64,000 nucleotides of DNA from Aquibacillus salsiterrae (GCF_028416595.1 NZ_JAMQKC010000003.1:124001-188000), one strand, 5' to 3'; shown: positions 1 to 9,757, numbered from the stretch's first letter. Made by a program: numbers and translations. The notes: generated by a model not told the origin, from the letters alone.

Positions 1-2136
1 AACATGATCATGCAAATATTCAATGATTGCTTGCGCTAGAGCCATTCCGTCATAAGTACTCGTCCCTCTACCAATTTCATCAAAAAGAATCAAGCTGTTT
101 TCCGTTGCATTTGCAATGGCATGACGGGCTTCGAGCATTTCTACCATAAACGTACTTTGTCCAGAAACTAAATCATCCGCTGCTCCAATTCTAGTAAAAA
201 TTTGATCAAAGATTGGCAGATTGGCAGATTCACACGGAACAAAACAACCAATTTGTCCCATGATAGCAATCAAGGCTAACTGTCTCATGTACGTACTTTT
301 CCCTGACATATTCGGTCCAGTAATCAGCAAAATGTCTTTTTCCGGGTCCATCTTTACATCATTTGGCACAAAAGCACCATGCTTCATTACCTTTTCAACA
401 ACGGGGTGTCTCCCTTGATAAATATCAAAGGTTCCTTCCTCGTTAAAAGTCGGTCGATGATAATTATTCAGTTCACTAACAGTGGCAAACCCTTGCAGCA
501 CGTCAATTTGACTTAATCGGTCCGCTAGTTCCTGTAGTGGGGGAATAAACGTTTTGACTTGATCACGAATCATTGAAAATAATTGATATTCTAGTTCAAC
601 ACTCTTTTCCTCTGCTTCTAGTATTAGTGATTCCTTTTCCTTCAATTCAGGAGTGACAAATCGTTCTGCATTCGTTAGCGTCTGTTTTCGTTCATATTTG
701 TTTTCTGGTAGTAAGTGCAAGTTTGCCTTTGTTACCTCAATGTAATACCCAAAAACACGATTGTAGCCTATTTTTAATGACTTTATCTTGGTCGCTTGTT
801 TTTCTTTTTGTTCTAATTCGGCTATCCATCGCTTGCCATTTCTTGACGCATCCCGATATTTGTCTAACTGTTCATTAAAACCATCCTTAATCATTCCACC
901 ATCTTTGACACTAATCGGTGGGTCATCGATTAAACTAGTCTCTAACAACTGATATAAATCGGTTAATGGGTTTATATCTTCAGCTAACCTTTGAATCCTT
1001 TGGCTAGTAAACTGTTGTAAAATTTGTTTTATTTCTGGTATTTTGCTTAACGAAACTTTTAATTGAATTAAATCTCTCGCATTCACATTCCCAAAAGCCA
1101 CTCTCCCAGATAATCTCTCTAAGTCATAAATGGACTTTAACGCCTCTCTAATCATGTCACGTTCGATAAATTGATCAAGGAAACCTGTTACTAAATTAAA
1201 CCGTTCTTCTATTGCACTTCTGGTTAGCAATGGTCGCTCCATCCACTTTTTTAACATACGAGAACCCATTGCTGTAACGGTTTGGTCAAGTACCCATAAG
1301 AGACTCCCGTGTTTTCCTTTGCGCATGATTGTTTCGGTCAATTCTAGATTTCGTTTTGAATACATATCTAGGGACATGAACTGTTTTAATTGAATTACTT
1401 GAACTGGTTTTAAATGGTCCAGGGACCGCTTTTGGGTTGATTGTAAATAGTTTATCATTCTTCCAAAAGCTTGCACATAACGCTCATCGGGTAAAGCTGA
1501 AATAAGATGAGTAAACGAATCGTCTATGTCCATGCCATTCTGGTAGGAGATCGTCGCACGGAGTCGGTCCTTAATATCTTGCTGGAAGGATTCCTCTAGC
1601 TCGCTCGAAACGACAATTTCCTTAATAGGACGATTGAATAGTTCACTCACTACCGCTTGCCATCCATCTGTAATTAAGGCAACATGATTTTCACCGGTAG
1701 ATAAATCATTGTAGGCAACCCCGTACACGTCATCTTGGAACCGGGATATGCTAGCTAAGTAATTATTTTCTTTTTCATCGAGCATCGCACCTTCCATAAC
1801 TGTCCCAGGCGTGATAAGCTGGACTACTTCTCGTTTGACTACACCTTTTGCCATTTTTGGGTCTTCTACCTGTTCACAAATTGCAACCTTATAACCCTTG
1901 TCCACTAAATTCTTTATGTAATTCTCAGCTGAATGATAAGGGATTCCGCACATCGGTATCCGTTCTTCTCCCCCACCATCTCTACTTGTGAGTGTAATTT
2001 CCAATTCCCTTGAAGCAGTTAGTGCATCATCAAAAAACATTTCATAAAAATCACCTAGACGAAAGAATAAAAAACAATCTTTATATTCGGCTTTTATTTT
2101 TAGATACTGTTGTATCATTGGTGTATATCCTGCCAT
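1..2136 (-). CDS. mutS: DNA mismatch repair protein MutS (3' end beyond window)
   Basis: MutS recognises mismatches and small loops in newly replicated DNA and passes the signal to MutL through its ATPase. The visible 712 codons read without interruption from an ATG at 2136, preceded by GGAGGATGAAAG, to the window edge. The mismatch-binding N-terminus ([12 protein letters not shown], then FYEMF with the mismatch-stacking Phe and Glu) is present. The ATPase Walker A ([10 protein letters not shown]) lies near positions 270-320 and the Walker B region ([12 protein letters not shown]) near 60-110. Roughly the last 150 residues, including the helix-turn-helix dimer end, are outside. It follows cotE in transcription order, as in B. 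subtilis, where mutL comes next. Identification is secure. Confidence 0.97.
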   Translation of the reverse strand, partial: MAGYTPMIQQYLKIKAEYKDCFLFFRLGDFYEMFFDDALTASRELEITLTSRDGGGEERIPMCGIPYHSAENYIKNLVDKGYKVAICEQVEDPKMAKGVVKREVVQLITPGTVMEGAMLDEKENNYLASISRFQDDVYGVAYNDLSTGENHVALITDGWQAVVSELFNRPIKEIVVSSELEESFQQDIKDRLRATISYQNGMDIDDSFTHLISALPDERYVQAFGRMINYLQSTQKRSLDHLKPVQVIQLKQFMSLDMYSKRNLELTETIMRKGKHGSLLWVLDQTVTAMGSRMLKKWMERPLLTRSAIEERFNLVTGFLDQFIERDMIREALKSIYDLERLSGRVAFGNVNARDLIQLKVSLSKIPEIKQILQQFTSQRIQRLAEDINPLTDLYQLLETSLIDDPPISVKDGGMIKDGFNEQLDKYRDASRNGKRWIAELEQKEKQATKIKSLKIGYNRVFGYYIEVTKANLHLLPENKYERKQTLTNAERFVTPELKEKESLILEAEEKSVELEYQLFSMIRDQVKTFIPPLQELADRLSQIDVLQGFATVSELNNYHRPTFNEEGTFDIYQGRHPVVEKVMKHGAFVPNDVKMDPEKDILLITGPNMSGKSTYMRQLALIAIMGQIGCFVPCESANLPIFDQIFTRIGAADDLVSGQSTFMVEMLEARHAIANATENSLILFDEIGRGTSTYDGMALAQAIIEYLHDHV

Positions 2137-2255
2137 CTTTCTTTCATCCTCCAACATCAAAATTATGATTTTATTATACCATATCTAATCAGCACAACGG
2201 CTTTAGAACAAACGAAAAATCATTGGTATGTTCTCACAAACACACCTAACCAAAC

Positions 2256-2395
2256 AAGAAAAGCGAAAGCGCCTTGGTCAAGACCCGACAGGCATAAGAC
2301 AAGACGTGGCGTGGCGCTCTTTGCCACAAAAGGGATTGACGTATGACCCAAAGGAGGTAGGCGCCCGGAGCTAGACAGCTCTCGGATTTTTTATG
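2256..2395 (+). repeat. Dispersed intergenic repeat, copy 1 (long form)
   Basis: The element begins AAGAAAAGCGAAAGCGCC and ends CTAGACAGCTCTCGGATTTT. Between them is an internal segment absent from the other copies (GACAGGCATAAGAC, then GTGGCG and its near-complement CGCTCTTTGCCAC, then TTGACGTATGACCC). The shorter copies look like versions of its two ends. It lies directly downstream of the cotE terminator. I recall similar elements in other Bacillaceae genomes, but could not search. Confidence 0.7.
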
Positions 2396-2405
2396 TTTCA
2401 TCATG

Positions 2406-2447
2406 CAAAAAAAAGCTGCCATCAAAGTTTTTCCTTTAATGACAGCC
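2406..2447 (-). terminator. Intrinsic terminator after cotE
   Basis: On the minus strand GCTGTCATTAAAG pairs with CTTTGATGGCAGC across a GAAAAA loop, followed by eight T residues. It starts about 20 nt after the cotE stop codon. Confidence 0.9.
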
Positions 2448-2467
2448 TGTTTATTAACATTCATTCC

Positions 2468-3031
2468 TTACTCTTCTTCTACATTGGCTAAAAAGTCTGG
2501 ATCTAAGTCATCAAATTCATCATCAGATAACTCAAAATCCCAATCATCATCATCAGCAACAGTACCATTAGGATCTACTTTGACTGTTATCTTTGTTTCC
2601 CCAATTACTTCCACCAAGAATTCACGTTCGACTTCAACAACGATTTTGTGATCGTGACTGTTAATCTTGCACTCTAAGCAATTCGGTTGCTGAATTACTT
2701 TAGCAAATACTTCGCACTCATCGCCAAGCGTTTGCTCATCTTTGACTGATAGTTTGATATGATCCGTGTAATACACTCGCTCAGTTACTACTTCTGTCTT
2801 CGTGTTGTCATTGTAAGAATACCAAATGTTTACATCATAGCTACCATTAACCTCTACGATGTCGTCTCCTTTTTTCTTTGCATTATAAAGATGGTTAATT
2901 ACCCAGCACCCTAAAATTGTTGATGGTCTATGTGATGGTGTAATTGTGTTGGTATCCTGAGTGAATTTACGTCCCTTACCAATGACAGCTTTTGTGATTA
3001 TTTCCCGATATTCCTGATCAAGAAAAGACAT
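2468..3031 (-). CDS. cotE: Outer spore coat morphogenetic protein CotE
   Basis: CotE is made in the mother cell and organises assembly of the outer spore coat. The 187-residue product begins [16 protein letters not shown] and keeps the conserved core ([28 protein letters not shown]). It ends in a strongly acidic tail ([21 protein letters not shown] region, about residues 162-182), as in B. subtilis CotE (181 residues). A TTG nine bases upstream is also in frame but sits only 2 nt from the GAGGAGG ribosome-binding site; the ATG at 3031 is 11 nt from it, so I prefer the ATG. The two promoters upstream fit mother-cell expression. Confidence 0.96.
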   Translation of the reverse strand: MSFLDQEYREIITKAVIGKGRKFTQDTNTITPSHRPSTILGCWVINHLYNAKKKGDDIVEVNGSYDVNIWYSYNDNTKTEVVTERVYYTDHIKLSVKDEQTLGDECEVFAKVIQQPNCLECKINSHDHKIVVEVEREFLVEVIGETKITVKVDPNGTVADDDDWDFELSDDEFDDLDPDFLANVEEE

Positions 3032-3063
3032 AAGAACCAAAACCTCCTCTTTTTTTTCATAGT

Positions 3064-3093
3064 CATTTTATGCAGGGTACCTACCTAAAGTGC
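3064..3093 (-). promoter_or_regulatory. Proximal sigma-K-like promoter of cotE
   Basis: Minus strand: GCACT, 16 nt, then CATAAAATG. This resembles the sigma-K pattern AC-N16-CATAnnnTA except for the last base. B. subtilis cotE is known to have a sigma-E and a sigma-K promoter; assigning the sigma factor here is inference. Confidence 0.5.
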
Positions 3094-3130
3094 ATAACAA
3101 CTTTAATGTCACCCGTTAAGGTTTCTAGTT

Positions 3131-3158
3131 CATCCTATGCAGTAGCCTACCAATGTGT
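3131..3158 (-). promoter_or_regulatory. Distal promoter-like element of cotE
   Basis: Minus strand CACATTGGTAGG, then CTACT, then GCATAGGATG. It closely resembles the proximal element 67 bp downstream (CACTTTAGGTAGG ... GCATAAAATG), so the two look like a duplicated promoter. It could be the sigma-E promoter or a second sigma-K site. Confidence 0.35.
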
Positions 3159-3318
3159 ACGAATATAACAAGAAAAACTAATAAAAAACTTATTTACCCC
3201 TGCAAAATTAGGCTATGATTTAAGGTAACAACTTGTTAATCCTAGAACGTGACAAGCGCTAGATATATTTCTACGTAGGTGATAACAAAAATTTTGTCGC
3301 AGCACTTTTATTAACAGA

Positions 3319-3372
3319 TGAGAAAGTATAAAAAGATCCAAGAGCTGCGTAGCCCTGCACTTTTCTTTCTTA
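3319..3372 (-). repeat. Dispersed intergenic repeat, copy 2 (short, inverted)
   Basis: Read on the minus strand: AAGAAAAGTGCAGGGC, then CAGCTCTTGGATC and TTTTTATACTTTCTCATC, the signature head and tail of the family. It lies immediately downstream of the ricA terminator. Confidence 0.65.
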
Positions 3373-3380
3373 TTCTTTTC

Positions 3381-3425
3381 AAAAAAAACACGTGAATTCC
3401 AAGTAGGAATTTACGTGTTTTTTTT
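3381..3425 (-). terminator. Intrinsic terminator after ricA
   Basis: AACACGTAAATTCC pairs with GGAATTCACGTGTT and is followed by a run of T. A-runs flank both sides, so it could work in either direction. It begins just after the ricA stop codon. Confidence 0.9.
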
Positions 3426-3430
3426 GAAAA

Positions 3431-3865
3431 TTAATGGCTACTACAGCTATTTGTATTTGTGGCTACTTTTGATCCAGTTTCTCCCGCTAATACATCCCCA
3501 CCAGTCGAACGAATAACTTCATTCGTTACTTCGCGGGCAATAGTGTTTGTTACTAACTGGAGGATATCATTAATAACGAGCTGTGAATCTTTAAATTCTT
3601 GAACGATAGGTATGGAATCAATTTCATCCTGCAGGCGATCAATTTCTGACTCTACCTTTTTAAGAGCCTCTTCCTTTCCATACGCTTGAAAATTAACAGC
3701 TTGTTTTTGTAATGCTTTAATTTTTTTAATCATAATTTGAACTTTTTGGTTCTCGTTCAACTTTGCTTCTAATTGTTTAAATCGATCAATCTCTTCAATG
3801 TTTGCCATCATCAAGGCTAACTTATGTGCTTCCTCAATAACTTGTTTACGAGTGTACTGTGCCAT
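3431..3865 (-). CDS. ricA: RicA (YmcA) RNA-processing/biofilm regulator
   Basis: RicA forms a complex with RicF (YlbF) and RicT (YaaT) that stimulates RNase Y-dependent mRNA maturation and is needed for competence, sporulation and biofilm formation in B. subtilis. The 144-residue protein is a YlbF/YmcA-family helical protein (MAQYTRKQVIEEAHKLALMM; QVMIKKIKALQKQAVNFQAY) of the family's usual length. Its C-terminus ends NTNSCSSH; in the family a C-terminal Cys helps bind the Fe-S clusters of the Ric complex (established for B. subtilis; cluster binding here is inferred). It follows miaB with 2 nt between, in one operon. Its partner RNase Y is encoded about 4 kb away. Confidence 0.93.
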   Translation of the reverse strand: MAQYTRKQVIEEAHKLALMMANIEEIDRFKQLEAKLNENQKVQIMIKKIKALQKQAVNFQAYGKEEALKKVESEIDRLQDEIDSIPIVQEFKDSQLVINDILQLVTNTIAREVTNEVIRSTGGDVLAGETGSKVATNTNSCSSH

Positions 3866-3867
3866 AT

Positions 3868-5445
3868 TTATTTCACCTCAACTGCTTGTTCAACAAGTTC
3901 TCCGTCTAGAGTCCATGTTTTTGTTTGATTTATTTTCACTTCAACAATTTGTCCAATGATTGATTTTGGTCCAACAAAATTGACTAATTTGTTTCTTTCT
4001 GTGTAACCTGACAACACGTCAGGATCTTTTTTACTTTCACCTTCAACAAGCACTTTCACCGTTTGTCCTTGATACTGTTTCATTGCCTCTGCTGACTGTT
4101 TGTTTACCAACGCGTTCAAACGTTGTAGCCGTTCTTTTTTTACTTCCATCGGAATGTTGTCTTCCCACTTAGCAGCAGGCGTTCCTTCTCGTGGTGAGTA
4201 AATAAATGTATAAGCACTTTCGAAGCCTACTTTTTCAACTAGGGATAAAGTTTCTTCAAATTGCTCGTCTGTCTCATTAGGAAAACCGACGATAATGTCT
4301 GTTGTCAGTGTGGCATTAGGCATTGCCGTTCTAATCTTCCGAACCAATTCAAGATAATCCTCACGTGTGTATCTTCGCGCCATCACCCGCAGAACCTCGG
4401 AACTTCCAGATTGAACTGGCAGATGAATGTGGTCAAGAAGATTTCCACCCTTAGCAAGTACCTCAATTAATCGATCATCAAAATCTCTAGGATGAGAAGT
4501 AGTAAAACGTACTCTTGGGATATCGATTTTACTAATTTCCTCCATCAAATCCCCTAATCCGTATTCAATGTCAAGGTCTTTTCCGTACGCATTGACGTTT
4601 TGACCAAGAAGGGTAATTTCTTGATAACCTTGTGCAGCCAGGTGTCTAACTTCTTGGATGATGTCTTCTGGTCGTCTACTTCTTTCTTTCCCCCGGGTAT
4701 ATGGTACGATGCAATACGTACAAAATTTGTCACAGCCGTACATAATATTAACCCAGCCTTTAATTTTACCTTTGCGGACTTTTGGTAGATTTTCAATAAT
4801 ATCTCCTTCTTGCGACCATACTTCAACTACCATCTCTTTACTCAGCATAGCTTCATTTAAGAGTGCTGGTAAGCGGTGGATATTGTGAGTACCAAAGATC
4901 ATATCTATAAAAGGATGTTTCTTTAGAATTCGATTAACTACAGCCTCTTCCTGTGACATACAGCCACAAACCCCTACAATTAAATCAGGCTTTTCAAGCT
5001 TCAATGGTTTTAAATGACCAATCTCACCGAACACTTTATTTTCGGCATTTTCTCTTATCGCACATGTGTTAAGTAAAATAATATCTGCATCATTTGTATT
5101 GTCGGTAGATTCGTAGCCCATATTCGTTAAAATCCCGGCCATTATCTCTGTATCATGTTCATTCATTTGACAGCCATACGTCCGAATAAGAAATTTCTTC
5201 CCCTTACCAAGGGTATTCATTTCTTCAGGAATACCGAAATCATAATGAACATCAGCTGTCTTTTTCAATCTTTTCCTAGCTTTTTTCAAGTTAGGTGGTT
5301 CATATGTGGCTTGGAAATATTTCCCGATCAACTCATCTGAATCAAGTTGTTTCAGTCTGTCAAGGTTTGTGTCCGTTTCGGATTTTAAGTCCGATGGAGC
5401 TACTTGTTTTATTTGGTCGGTTTGTTTCCTTTGTTGTTCGTTCAT
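3868..5445 (-). CDS. miaB: tRNA-2-methylthio-N6-dimethylallyladenosine synthase MiaB
   Basis: MiaB is a radical-SAM enzyme that adds the 2-methylthio group to i6A37 of tRNAs reading UNN codons. The 525-residue protein has three domains in order. The N-terminal MTTase domain is at about 82-200 ([12 protein letters not shown] plus further Cys in [13 protein letters not shown] and [10 protein letters not shown], ligands of the second cluster). The radical-SAM core has [15 protein letters not shown], the CxxxCxxC motif, near residue 240. A C-terminal TRAM domain follows. It is slightly longer than B. subtilis YmcB (509). The ATG at 5445 has AAAGGAG upstream. It is the first gene of the miaB-ricA operon. 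Confidence 0.97.
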   Translation of the reverse strand: MNEQQRKQTDQIKQVAPSDLKSETDTNLDRLKQLDSDELIGKYFQATYEPPNLKKARKRLKKTADVHYDFGIPEEMNTLGKGKKFLIRTYGCQMNEHDTEIMAGILTNMGYESTDNTNDADIILLNTCAIRENAENKVFGEIGHLKPLKLEKPDLIVGVCGCMSQEEAVVNRILKKHPFIDMIFGTHNIHRLPALLNEAMLSKEMVVEVWSQEGDIIENLPKVRKGKIKGWVNIMYGCDKFCTYCIVPYTRGKERSRRPEDIIQEVRHLAAQGYQEITLLGQNVNAYGKDLDIEYGLGDLMEEISKIDIPRVRFTTSHPRDFDDRLIEVLAKGGNLLDHIHLPVQSGSSEVLRVMARRYTREDYLELVRKIRTAMPNATLTTDIIVGFPNETDEQFEETLSLVEKVGFESAYTFIYSPREGTPAAKWEDNIPMEVKKERLQRLNALVNKQSAEAMKQYQGQTVKVLVEGESKKDPDVLSGYTERNKLVNFVGPKSIIGQIVEVKINQTKTWTLDGELVEQAVEVK

Positions 5446-5599
5446 CGTTATACTCCTTTCATGTAGAAACGTAGTTCTTTAATTAAGAATCTATCCAATT
5501 TAACTATTATATCAAGGAATCAAGTTAAAAATAAAGATAATTGTTAGCTAGTACGAAGAAATCAAGTCAAATAACAGACATCTTCCTCGCATCTCTACC

Positions 5600-5628
5600 A
5601 TTATAGAGCACAACCATTCTAAAACCAA
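5600..5628 (-). promoter_or_regulatory. Probable sigma-A promoter of miaB-ricA
   Basis: Minus strand TTGGTT-N17-TATAAT: a perfect -10 and a half-matching -35. It lies about 155 nt before miaB and downstream of the dipeptidase stop. Confidence 0.5.
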
Positions 5629-5655
5629 ACAAAAATAGTGACAATTTTATAGTTT

Positions 5656-6582
5656 TTACCCATCAATTCTTGGAAACTTGTCAACAAAGTTATAATATTT
5701 AATCTTTTCTACTTGATCAATCGTAAATCTTTTCATTAGTAATTGAATAAACGAATCATAATCTGCATGATCATACAACCCAGCTACAAATTGATCGGTA
5801 CCATCGAAATCTGACCCTAATCCTAAACAGTTTTCTGCCCCCATTGCTATAAAATAGCTTACGTGCTTCAACACATCTTGTACACTTGCCTTTGTGGAGT
5901 CTGATAAGAAGTAAGGAACATACGTAACACCAATCCATCCATTTTTATCGACCAATGTTTTAATTTGTTTGTCATCAAGATTTCTCCGGTGTCCGCATAG
6001 TGCCTTTGCATTGGAATGGGAAGCCATCGGATAATGTGCCATACTCATGACATCAAAGAAGCCTTGGTAAGAGATGTGGGAGACATCTGTCCAGATTTTT
6101 TCTTCATTTAATAGTGTTACTACCTGATTTCCAAAGTCACTAAGGCCTGCCCCTCTTGAATCACCGATTCCGTCACACGTCGCATTTGCTTGATTCCATG
6201 TTAATCCTACCGCTCTCACCCCAAGTCGAATGAGTGTTTGTAGCTTATTTATATCACGTCCAATCGAATGACATCCCTCTAAGGTAAGTATTGCACCTTT
6301 TTCATGCTCCTTTAATGACAATAAGTCTTGTCTATTAGAGATGAATGTAACATCATCATAAGGCTTAATAATTTGCTCAAAAAATAAGTCAACCATTTGT
6401 AATGCTACCGAAAATTGTGTCTCTTCTTGGACATAATCAGGTACAAAAATGGCAAAACATTGTATCTTAACGGAACTTTTCTTCCATTTTATATAGTTTA
6501 CTTGTAATTCGTCACTATCATGAAAGGAAACACCTTTTTCCCATAGTTTTAACAATGCATCACAATGTGCATCTATTATCAT
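5656..6582 (-). CDS. Membrane dipeptidase family protein (peptidase M19)
   Basis: M19 dipeptidases are zinc-dependent TIM-barrel hydrolases that cleave dipeptides, including those with a D-residue. The 308-residue protein starts MIIDAHCDALLKLWE with the HxD metal motif. It has TLEGCHSIG (bridging Glu), SHSNAKALCGHRRNL (metal-binding His and substrate loop) and GLGSDFDG (catalytic Asp), so the active site looks intact. There is no signal peptide, so it is probably cytoplasmic. B. subtilis carries tdh and kbl in this position. Its place beside spoVS may hint at a sporulation role, but that is only inference; the physiological substrate is unknown. Confidence 0.9.
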   Translation of the reverse strand: MIIDAHCDALLKLWEKGVSFHDSDELQVNYIKWKKSSVKIQCFAIFVPDYVQEETQFSVALQMVDLFFEQIIKPYDDVTFISNRQDLLSLKEHEKGAILTLEGCHSIGRDINKLQTLIRLGVRAVGLTWNQANATCDGIGDSRGAGLSDFGNQVVTLLNEEKIWTDVSHISYQGFFDVMSMAHYPMASHSNAKALCGHRRNLDDKQIKTLVDKNGWIGVTYVPYFLSDSTKASVQDVLKHVSYFIAMGAENCLGLGSDFDGTDQFVAGLYDHADYDSFIQLLMKRFTIDQVEKIKYYNFVDKFPRIDG

Positions 6583-6621
6583 AACCTAACCTCCAGTCAG
6601 ATCGTTTACCTTTTTGCACAG

Positions 6622-6653
6622 AAAAAAACCTGCTTGCAAGTCCGGCAAACAGG
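6622..6653 (-). terminator. Intrinsic terminator after spoVS
   Basis: Minus strand CCTGTTTGC pairs with GCAAGCAGG across CGGACTT and is followed by seven T residues. It separates spoVS from the dipeptidase gene. Confidence 0.9.
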
Positions 6654-6664
6654 TAGATTATTAG

Positions 6665-6925
6665 TTACCTAGGTTCGACAATTAATTTTATTGCTGTTCG
6701 TTCTTCATTATCAATCATAATATCTGTAAAAGCCGGGATACAAATTAGGTCAACTCCACTTGGGGCAACAAATCCTCGTGCGATTGCTACTGCTTTGACG
6801 GCCTGGTTTAATGCACCAGCACCGATCGCCTGAATCTCCGCTGAGCCACGTTCTCTTAGCACATTCGCGAGTGCTCCTGCTACTGAATTAGGATTTGATT
6901 TGGCTGAAACTTTTAATATTTCCAT
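6665..6925 (-). CDS. spoVS: Stage V sporulation protein S
   Basis: SpoVS is a small Alba-like protein; in B. subtilis its loss blocks late sporulation and affects septation. The 86-residue sequence is nearly universal among Bacilli (MEILKVSAKSNPNSVAGALA; GAGALNQAVKAVAIARGFVA) and matches the family's usual length. An AAGGAGGTACTAGGA ribosome-binding site precedes the ATG. A sigma-H-like pair (AAAGGTAAT ... AAGAAT) is visible 50-80 nt upstream, but its 13-nt spacing is slightly wrong, so I do not annotate it. Expression by sigma-H would be expected from B. subtilis. Confidence 0.97.
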   Translation of the reverse strand: MEILKVSAKSNPNSVAGALANVLRERGSAEIQAIGAGALNQAVKAVAIARGFVAPSGVDLICIPAFTDIMIDNEERTAIKLIVEPR

Positions 6926-7031
6926 TCCTAGTACCTCCTTGATTTACTAAAGTTGTTCCACTTTTACTATATTCTTGGAGATGACTGTGTATTACCTTTA
7001 TTATGAAGTAATTTTTCAAAAAATTCAAATT

Positions 7032-7829
7032 TCAACTAAAAAATGGATGATCATCATTAATCAGCACACGTTCGATTTTGTTTGCTTGCCCACTATTTTG
7101 GTCAATGTCAATAATGACAGCACTTAACTGTGTTCTTCCGTCTTTTGGAACTTCAAATCTTACGGGCAGACTTGTTAAAAATTTCTTAATGACTGCTTCC
7201 TTTTCCATACCTAAAATAGTATCGTATGGACCTGTCATGCCAACATCTGTTAAATAGGCAGTTCCTTTTGGTAGTACCCGTTCATCAGCGGTTTGTATAT
7301 GGGTATGTGTTCCAATTACAGCACTTACCTTGCCATCAAGATACCAAGCCATTGCAAGCTTTTCACTTGTTGCTTCTGCGTGAAAATCGACAAAAATGAG
7401 ATTTGTTCTCTTTTTAGCTTCCTCTATCAGTTCATCAGCCTTCCTAAACGGGTCGTCTAGAGGCGGCATAAATGTTCTTCCTTGTAGATTAATGATTGCC
7501 ACTTCAAATGAATTATATTTGATAAAAATTAAACCTTTACCAGGGGTACCTTCGGGAAAGTTGGCAGGTCTAACCATGTTTTTCGCATCATCAATAAATT
7601 CAAATATTTCTTTTTTGTCCCACGTATGGTTTCCCATCGTTACAGCTTGTGCTCCCCAAGCTAAGAAATTTTTATATATTTTCTCATTTATCCCTTTACC
7701 AGAAGCAGCATTTTCGCCGTTAATAATGGAAATATGAGGTTGATACTTTTGCTTTAGTTTCGGCAAATATTGTTGAACCATGTCTCTTCCAGGAGAACCA
7801 ACAACATCTCCGACAAATAATATTCTCAT
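7032..7829 (-). CDS. ymdB: YmdB family metallophosphodiesterase
   Basis: YmdB is a dimetal phosphodiesterase active on 2',3'-cyclic nucleotides and cAMP; in B. subtilis it governs the switch between motility and biofilm formation. The 265-residue protein has the expected metal ligands: FVGDVVGSPGRD (residues 4-15), NGENAASGKGI (about 38), MGNHTWDKKE (about 66), and the later DFHAEATSEK and GTHTHIQTAD. Length equals that of B. subtilis YmdB (264). It lies downstream of rny without a recognisable terminator after it. Confidence 0.95.
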   Translation of the reverse strand: MRILFVGDVVGSPGRDMVQQYLPKLKQKYQPHISIINGENAASGKGINEKIYKNFLAWGAQAVTMGNHTWDKKEIFEFIDDAKNMVRPANFPEGTPGKGLIFIKYNSFEVAIINLQGRTFMPPLDDPFRKADELIEEAKKRTNLIFVDFHAEATSEKLAMAWYLDGKVSAVIGTHTHIQTADERVLPKGTAYLTDVGMTGPYDTILGMEKEAVIKKFLTSLPVRFEVPKDGRTQLSAVIIDIDQNSGQANKIERVLINDDHPFFS

Positions 7830-7940
7830 TTTTATGTACCTTTCTACTTTTGAATTAAGTTAAGTTTTACATAGTTACTTCAAAAAGTCAAAGAAAGCGC
7901 AACCATAGGCATGATAGACTCATACATTGTGCAATATTTT

Positions 7941-8000
7941 AAGAAAAGCGCAAGTCGCGCCTCGCTAGACAACTCTTGGATCTTTTTATACTTTCTTATC
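7941..8000 (+). repeat. Dispersed intergenic repeat, copy 3
   Basis: AAGAAAAGCGCAAGTCGCGC, then CTAGACAACTCTTGGATC and TTTTTATACTTTCTTATC. It lies 6 nt downstream (in the sense of rny transcription) of the rny terminator. Confidence 0.75.
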
Positions 8001-8006
8001 TGTAAA

Positions 8007-8041
8007 TAAAGAGCGACCTCTTAATCAAGGTCGCTCTTTTT
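8007..8041 (-). terminator. Intrinsic terminator after rny
   Basis: Minus strand AAGAGCGACCT pairs with AGGTCGCTCTT across TGATTAAG; flanking A and T runs could make it bidirectional. Confidence 0.88.
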
Positions 8042-8042
8042 G

Positions 8043-9605
8043 TTATTTGGCATATTCTACTGCTCTTGTTTCACGGATAACCGTTACTTTAATATGACCT
8101 GGATAATCTAGTTCATTTTCTATCCGCTTTCTAATATCTCTAGCTATTCGTAATGATTCTAGATCATCGATTTCATCTGGTTTAACGATAATTCTAACTT
8201 CACGACCTGCTTGAATAGCAAAAGATTTCTCGACACCATCATAGGATTCCGATATTTCTTCTAACTTTTCAAGTCGCTTAATATAGTTTTCTAACGTTTC
8301 ACTTCTGGCACCAGGTCTTGCAGCTGATAATGCATCTGCTGCTGCTACTAAAACAGCGATCACGGAAGTTGGTTCTTCATCTCCATGGTGGGAAGCAATG
8401 GCATTAATGACTGTCGCATTTTCTTTATATTTCGTTGCCAATTCTTTACCAATCTCGACATGACTTCCTTCCACTTCATGATCAATCGCCTTTCCGATAT
8501 CGTGAAGCAAGCCAGCGCGTTTTGCAAGGTTCTGGTCCTCACCAAGCTCTGCAGCAAGTAAACCTGATAAATACGCTACTTCCATTGAATGCTTTAATAC
8601 ATTCTGACCATAGCTCGTTCGATATTTTAAACGACCAAGTATTTTAACAAGGTCAGGATGTAGGCCATGTACGCCTACTTCAAACGTTGTCTGTTCACCA
8701 ACTTCTCGAATATACTCGTCCACTTCTCGTCTAGACTTATCAACCATTTCTTCTATTCGCGCTGGGTGAATACGTCCGTCTTGAACGAGTTTTTCTAAGG
8801 CTATCCGAGCTGTTTCTCTTCTAATCGGATCAAATCCAGATAAAATAACAGCTTCTGGTGTGTCATCTATAATTAAATCGATTCCAGTAAGAGTTTCAAG
8901 TGTACGAATGTTTCGTCCCTCTCGCCCTATGATGCGGCCTTTCATTTCATCATTTGGTAAATTTACAACAGATACAGTTGTCTCGGCAACATGGTCTGCT
9001 GCACAACGCTGAATTGCCAGAGATAGAATGCTCTTGGCTTTTTTATCAGCCTCTTCTTTTGCACGATTTTCAGCCTCTTTAATTAATATTGCTGACTCAT
9101 GGCTTACCTCTTTTTCCACACGTTCTAAAATAACCTGTCTAGCTTGGTCAGTTGTATAACCGGAAATGCGTTCTAGCTCAGCTTGCTGCTCGCTTAACAT
9201 AGCTTCCACTTTGCTTTCCATTTCTTCAATTTGTTGTTGTTTTTCCGCTAGCGAACTTTCCTTTTTCTCTAACATGAGCTCACGCTTATCCAGCGTTTCA
9301 TCTTTACGGTCCAGATTCTCTTCTTTTTGCATCAGACGGCTTTCTTGCTTCTGCAATTCTGATCTTCTCTCGCGAAGTTCCTGTTCAGCTTGTTGACGAA
9401 GACGATGATTTTCATCCTTAGCTTCAAGCAATGCCTCTTTCTTAGCTACTTCAGCATTTCGATGTCCTTCTTCGACAATTTGTTTGGCCAAATCTTCTGC
9501 ACTAGAAATTTTCTTTTCAGCAATAGATTTCCGAATCAGATAACCAACAACAATACCGACGATTAGGGTAAGCAAAATGGAGATGATAAAAATAAATACT
9601 TCCAT
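8043..9605 (-). CDS. rny: Ribonuclease Y
   Basis: RNase Y is the membrane-anchored endoribonuclease that starts bulk mRNA decay in Firmicutes. The 520-residue protein has one N-terminal membrane segment (about 1-24). A long charged coiled coil follows to about 205. The KH domain is at about 210-275 ([19 protein letters not shown]) and the HD domain carries catalytic HD in [12 protein letters not shown]. An upstream in-frame start would add 11 residues, but GAGGAGG sits 7-8 nt before the ATG at 9605. That start gives exactly the B. subtilis length of 520. A sigma-A promoter lies about 120 nt upstream. Confidence 0.97.
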   Translation of the reverse strand: MEVFIFIISILLTLIVGIVVGYLIRKSIAEKKISSAEDLAKQIVEEGHRNAEVAKKEALLEAKDENHRLRQQAEQELRERRSELQKQESRLMQKEENLDRKDETLDKRELMLEKKESSLAEKQQQIEEMESKVEAMLSEQQAELERISGYTTDQARQVILERVEKEVSHESAILIKEAENRAKEEADKKAKSILSLAIQRCAADHVAETTVSVVNLPNDEMKGRIIGREGRNIRTLETLTGIDLIIDDTPEAVILSGFDPIRRETARIALEKLVQDGRIHPARIEEMVDKSRREVDEYIREVGEQTTFEVGVHGLHPDLVKILGRLKYRTSYGQNVLKHSMEVAYLSGLLAAELGEDQNLAKRAGLLHDIGKAIDHEVEGSHVEIGKELATKYKENATVINAIASHHGDEEPTSVIAVLVAAADALSAARPGARSETLENYIKRLEKLEEISESYDGVEKSFAIQAGREVRIIVKPDEIDDLESLRIARDIRKRIENELDYPGHIKVTVIRETRAVEYAK

Positions 9606-9727
9606 GGTTTCACCTCCTCTTGCTATAAACTTGTACAATCATTTTAAAGTCGGCATGTACATTCTTACACGTCATCAATCTTTTCATTAAAAGAATGTAT
9701 AATGAATAATAATATTATACATAAACA

Positions 9728-9757
9728 ATTTTAATCTCCGAGGGTATATAATGTCAA
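9728..9757 (-). promoter_or_regulatory. Sigma-A promoter of rny
   Basis: Minus strand TTGACA-N18-TAAAAT: a perfect -35, a good -10 and spacing one over optimal. Confidence 0.75.

Larger units (their letters stand above)
2137..2467. other. cotE-mutS intergenic region without a gene
   Basis: This 331-nt gap holds the cotE terminator and the longest copy of the dispersed repeat. The mutS ribosome-binding site is at its low-coordinate end. Short open frames occur on both strands, but they have no ribosome-binding site and run through the repeat, so I do not call a gene. Confidence 0.8.
3032..3430. other. ricA-cotE intergenic region without a gene
   Basis: This 399-nt gap contains the ricA terminator (3381-3425), a repeat copy (3319-3372) and the two cotE promoter elements (3064-3158). 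I see no convincing gene or promoter between 3160 and 3318. Confidence 0.75.

Noticed and set aside
2110-2346. Plus-strand open frame of 78 codons after the mutS start
   Set aside because: It runs through the mutS start, its ribosome-binding site and the dispersed repeat, has no ribosome-binding site of its own and no recognisable domain.
6926-7010. Sigma-H promoter of spoVS
   Set aside because: AAAGGTAAT and GAAT are present, but the spacing is about 1 nt too long and the -35 has a mismatch; too weak to list as a feature.
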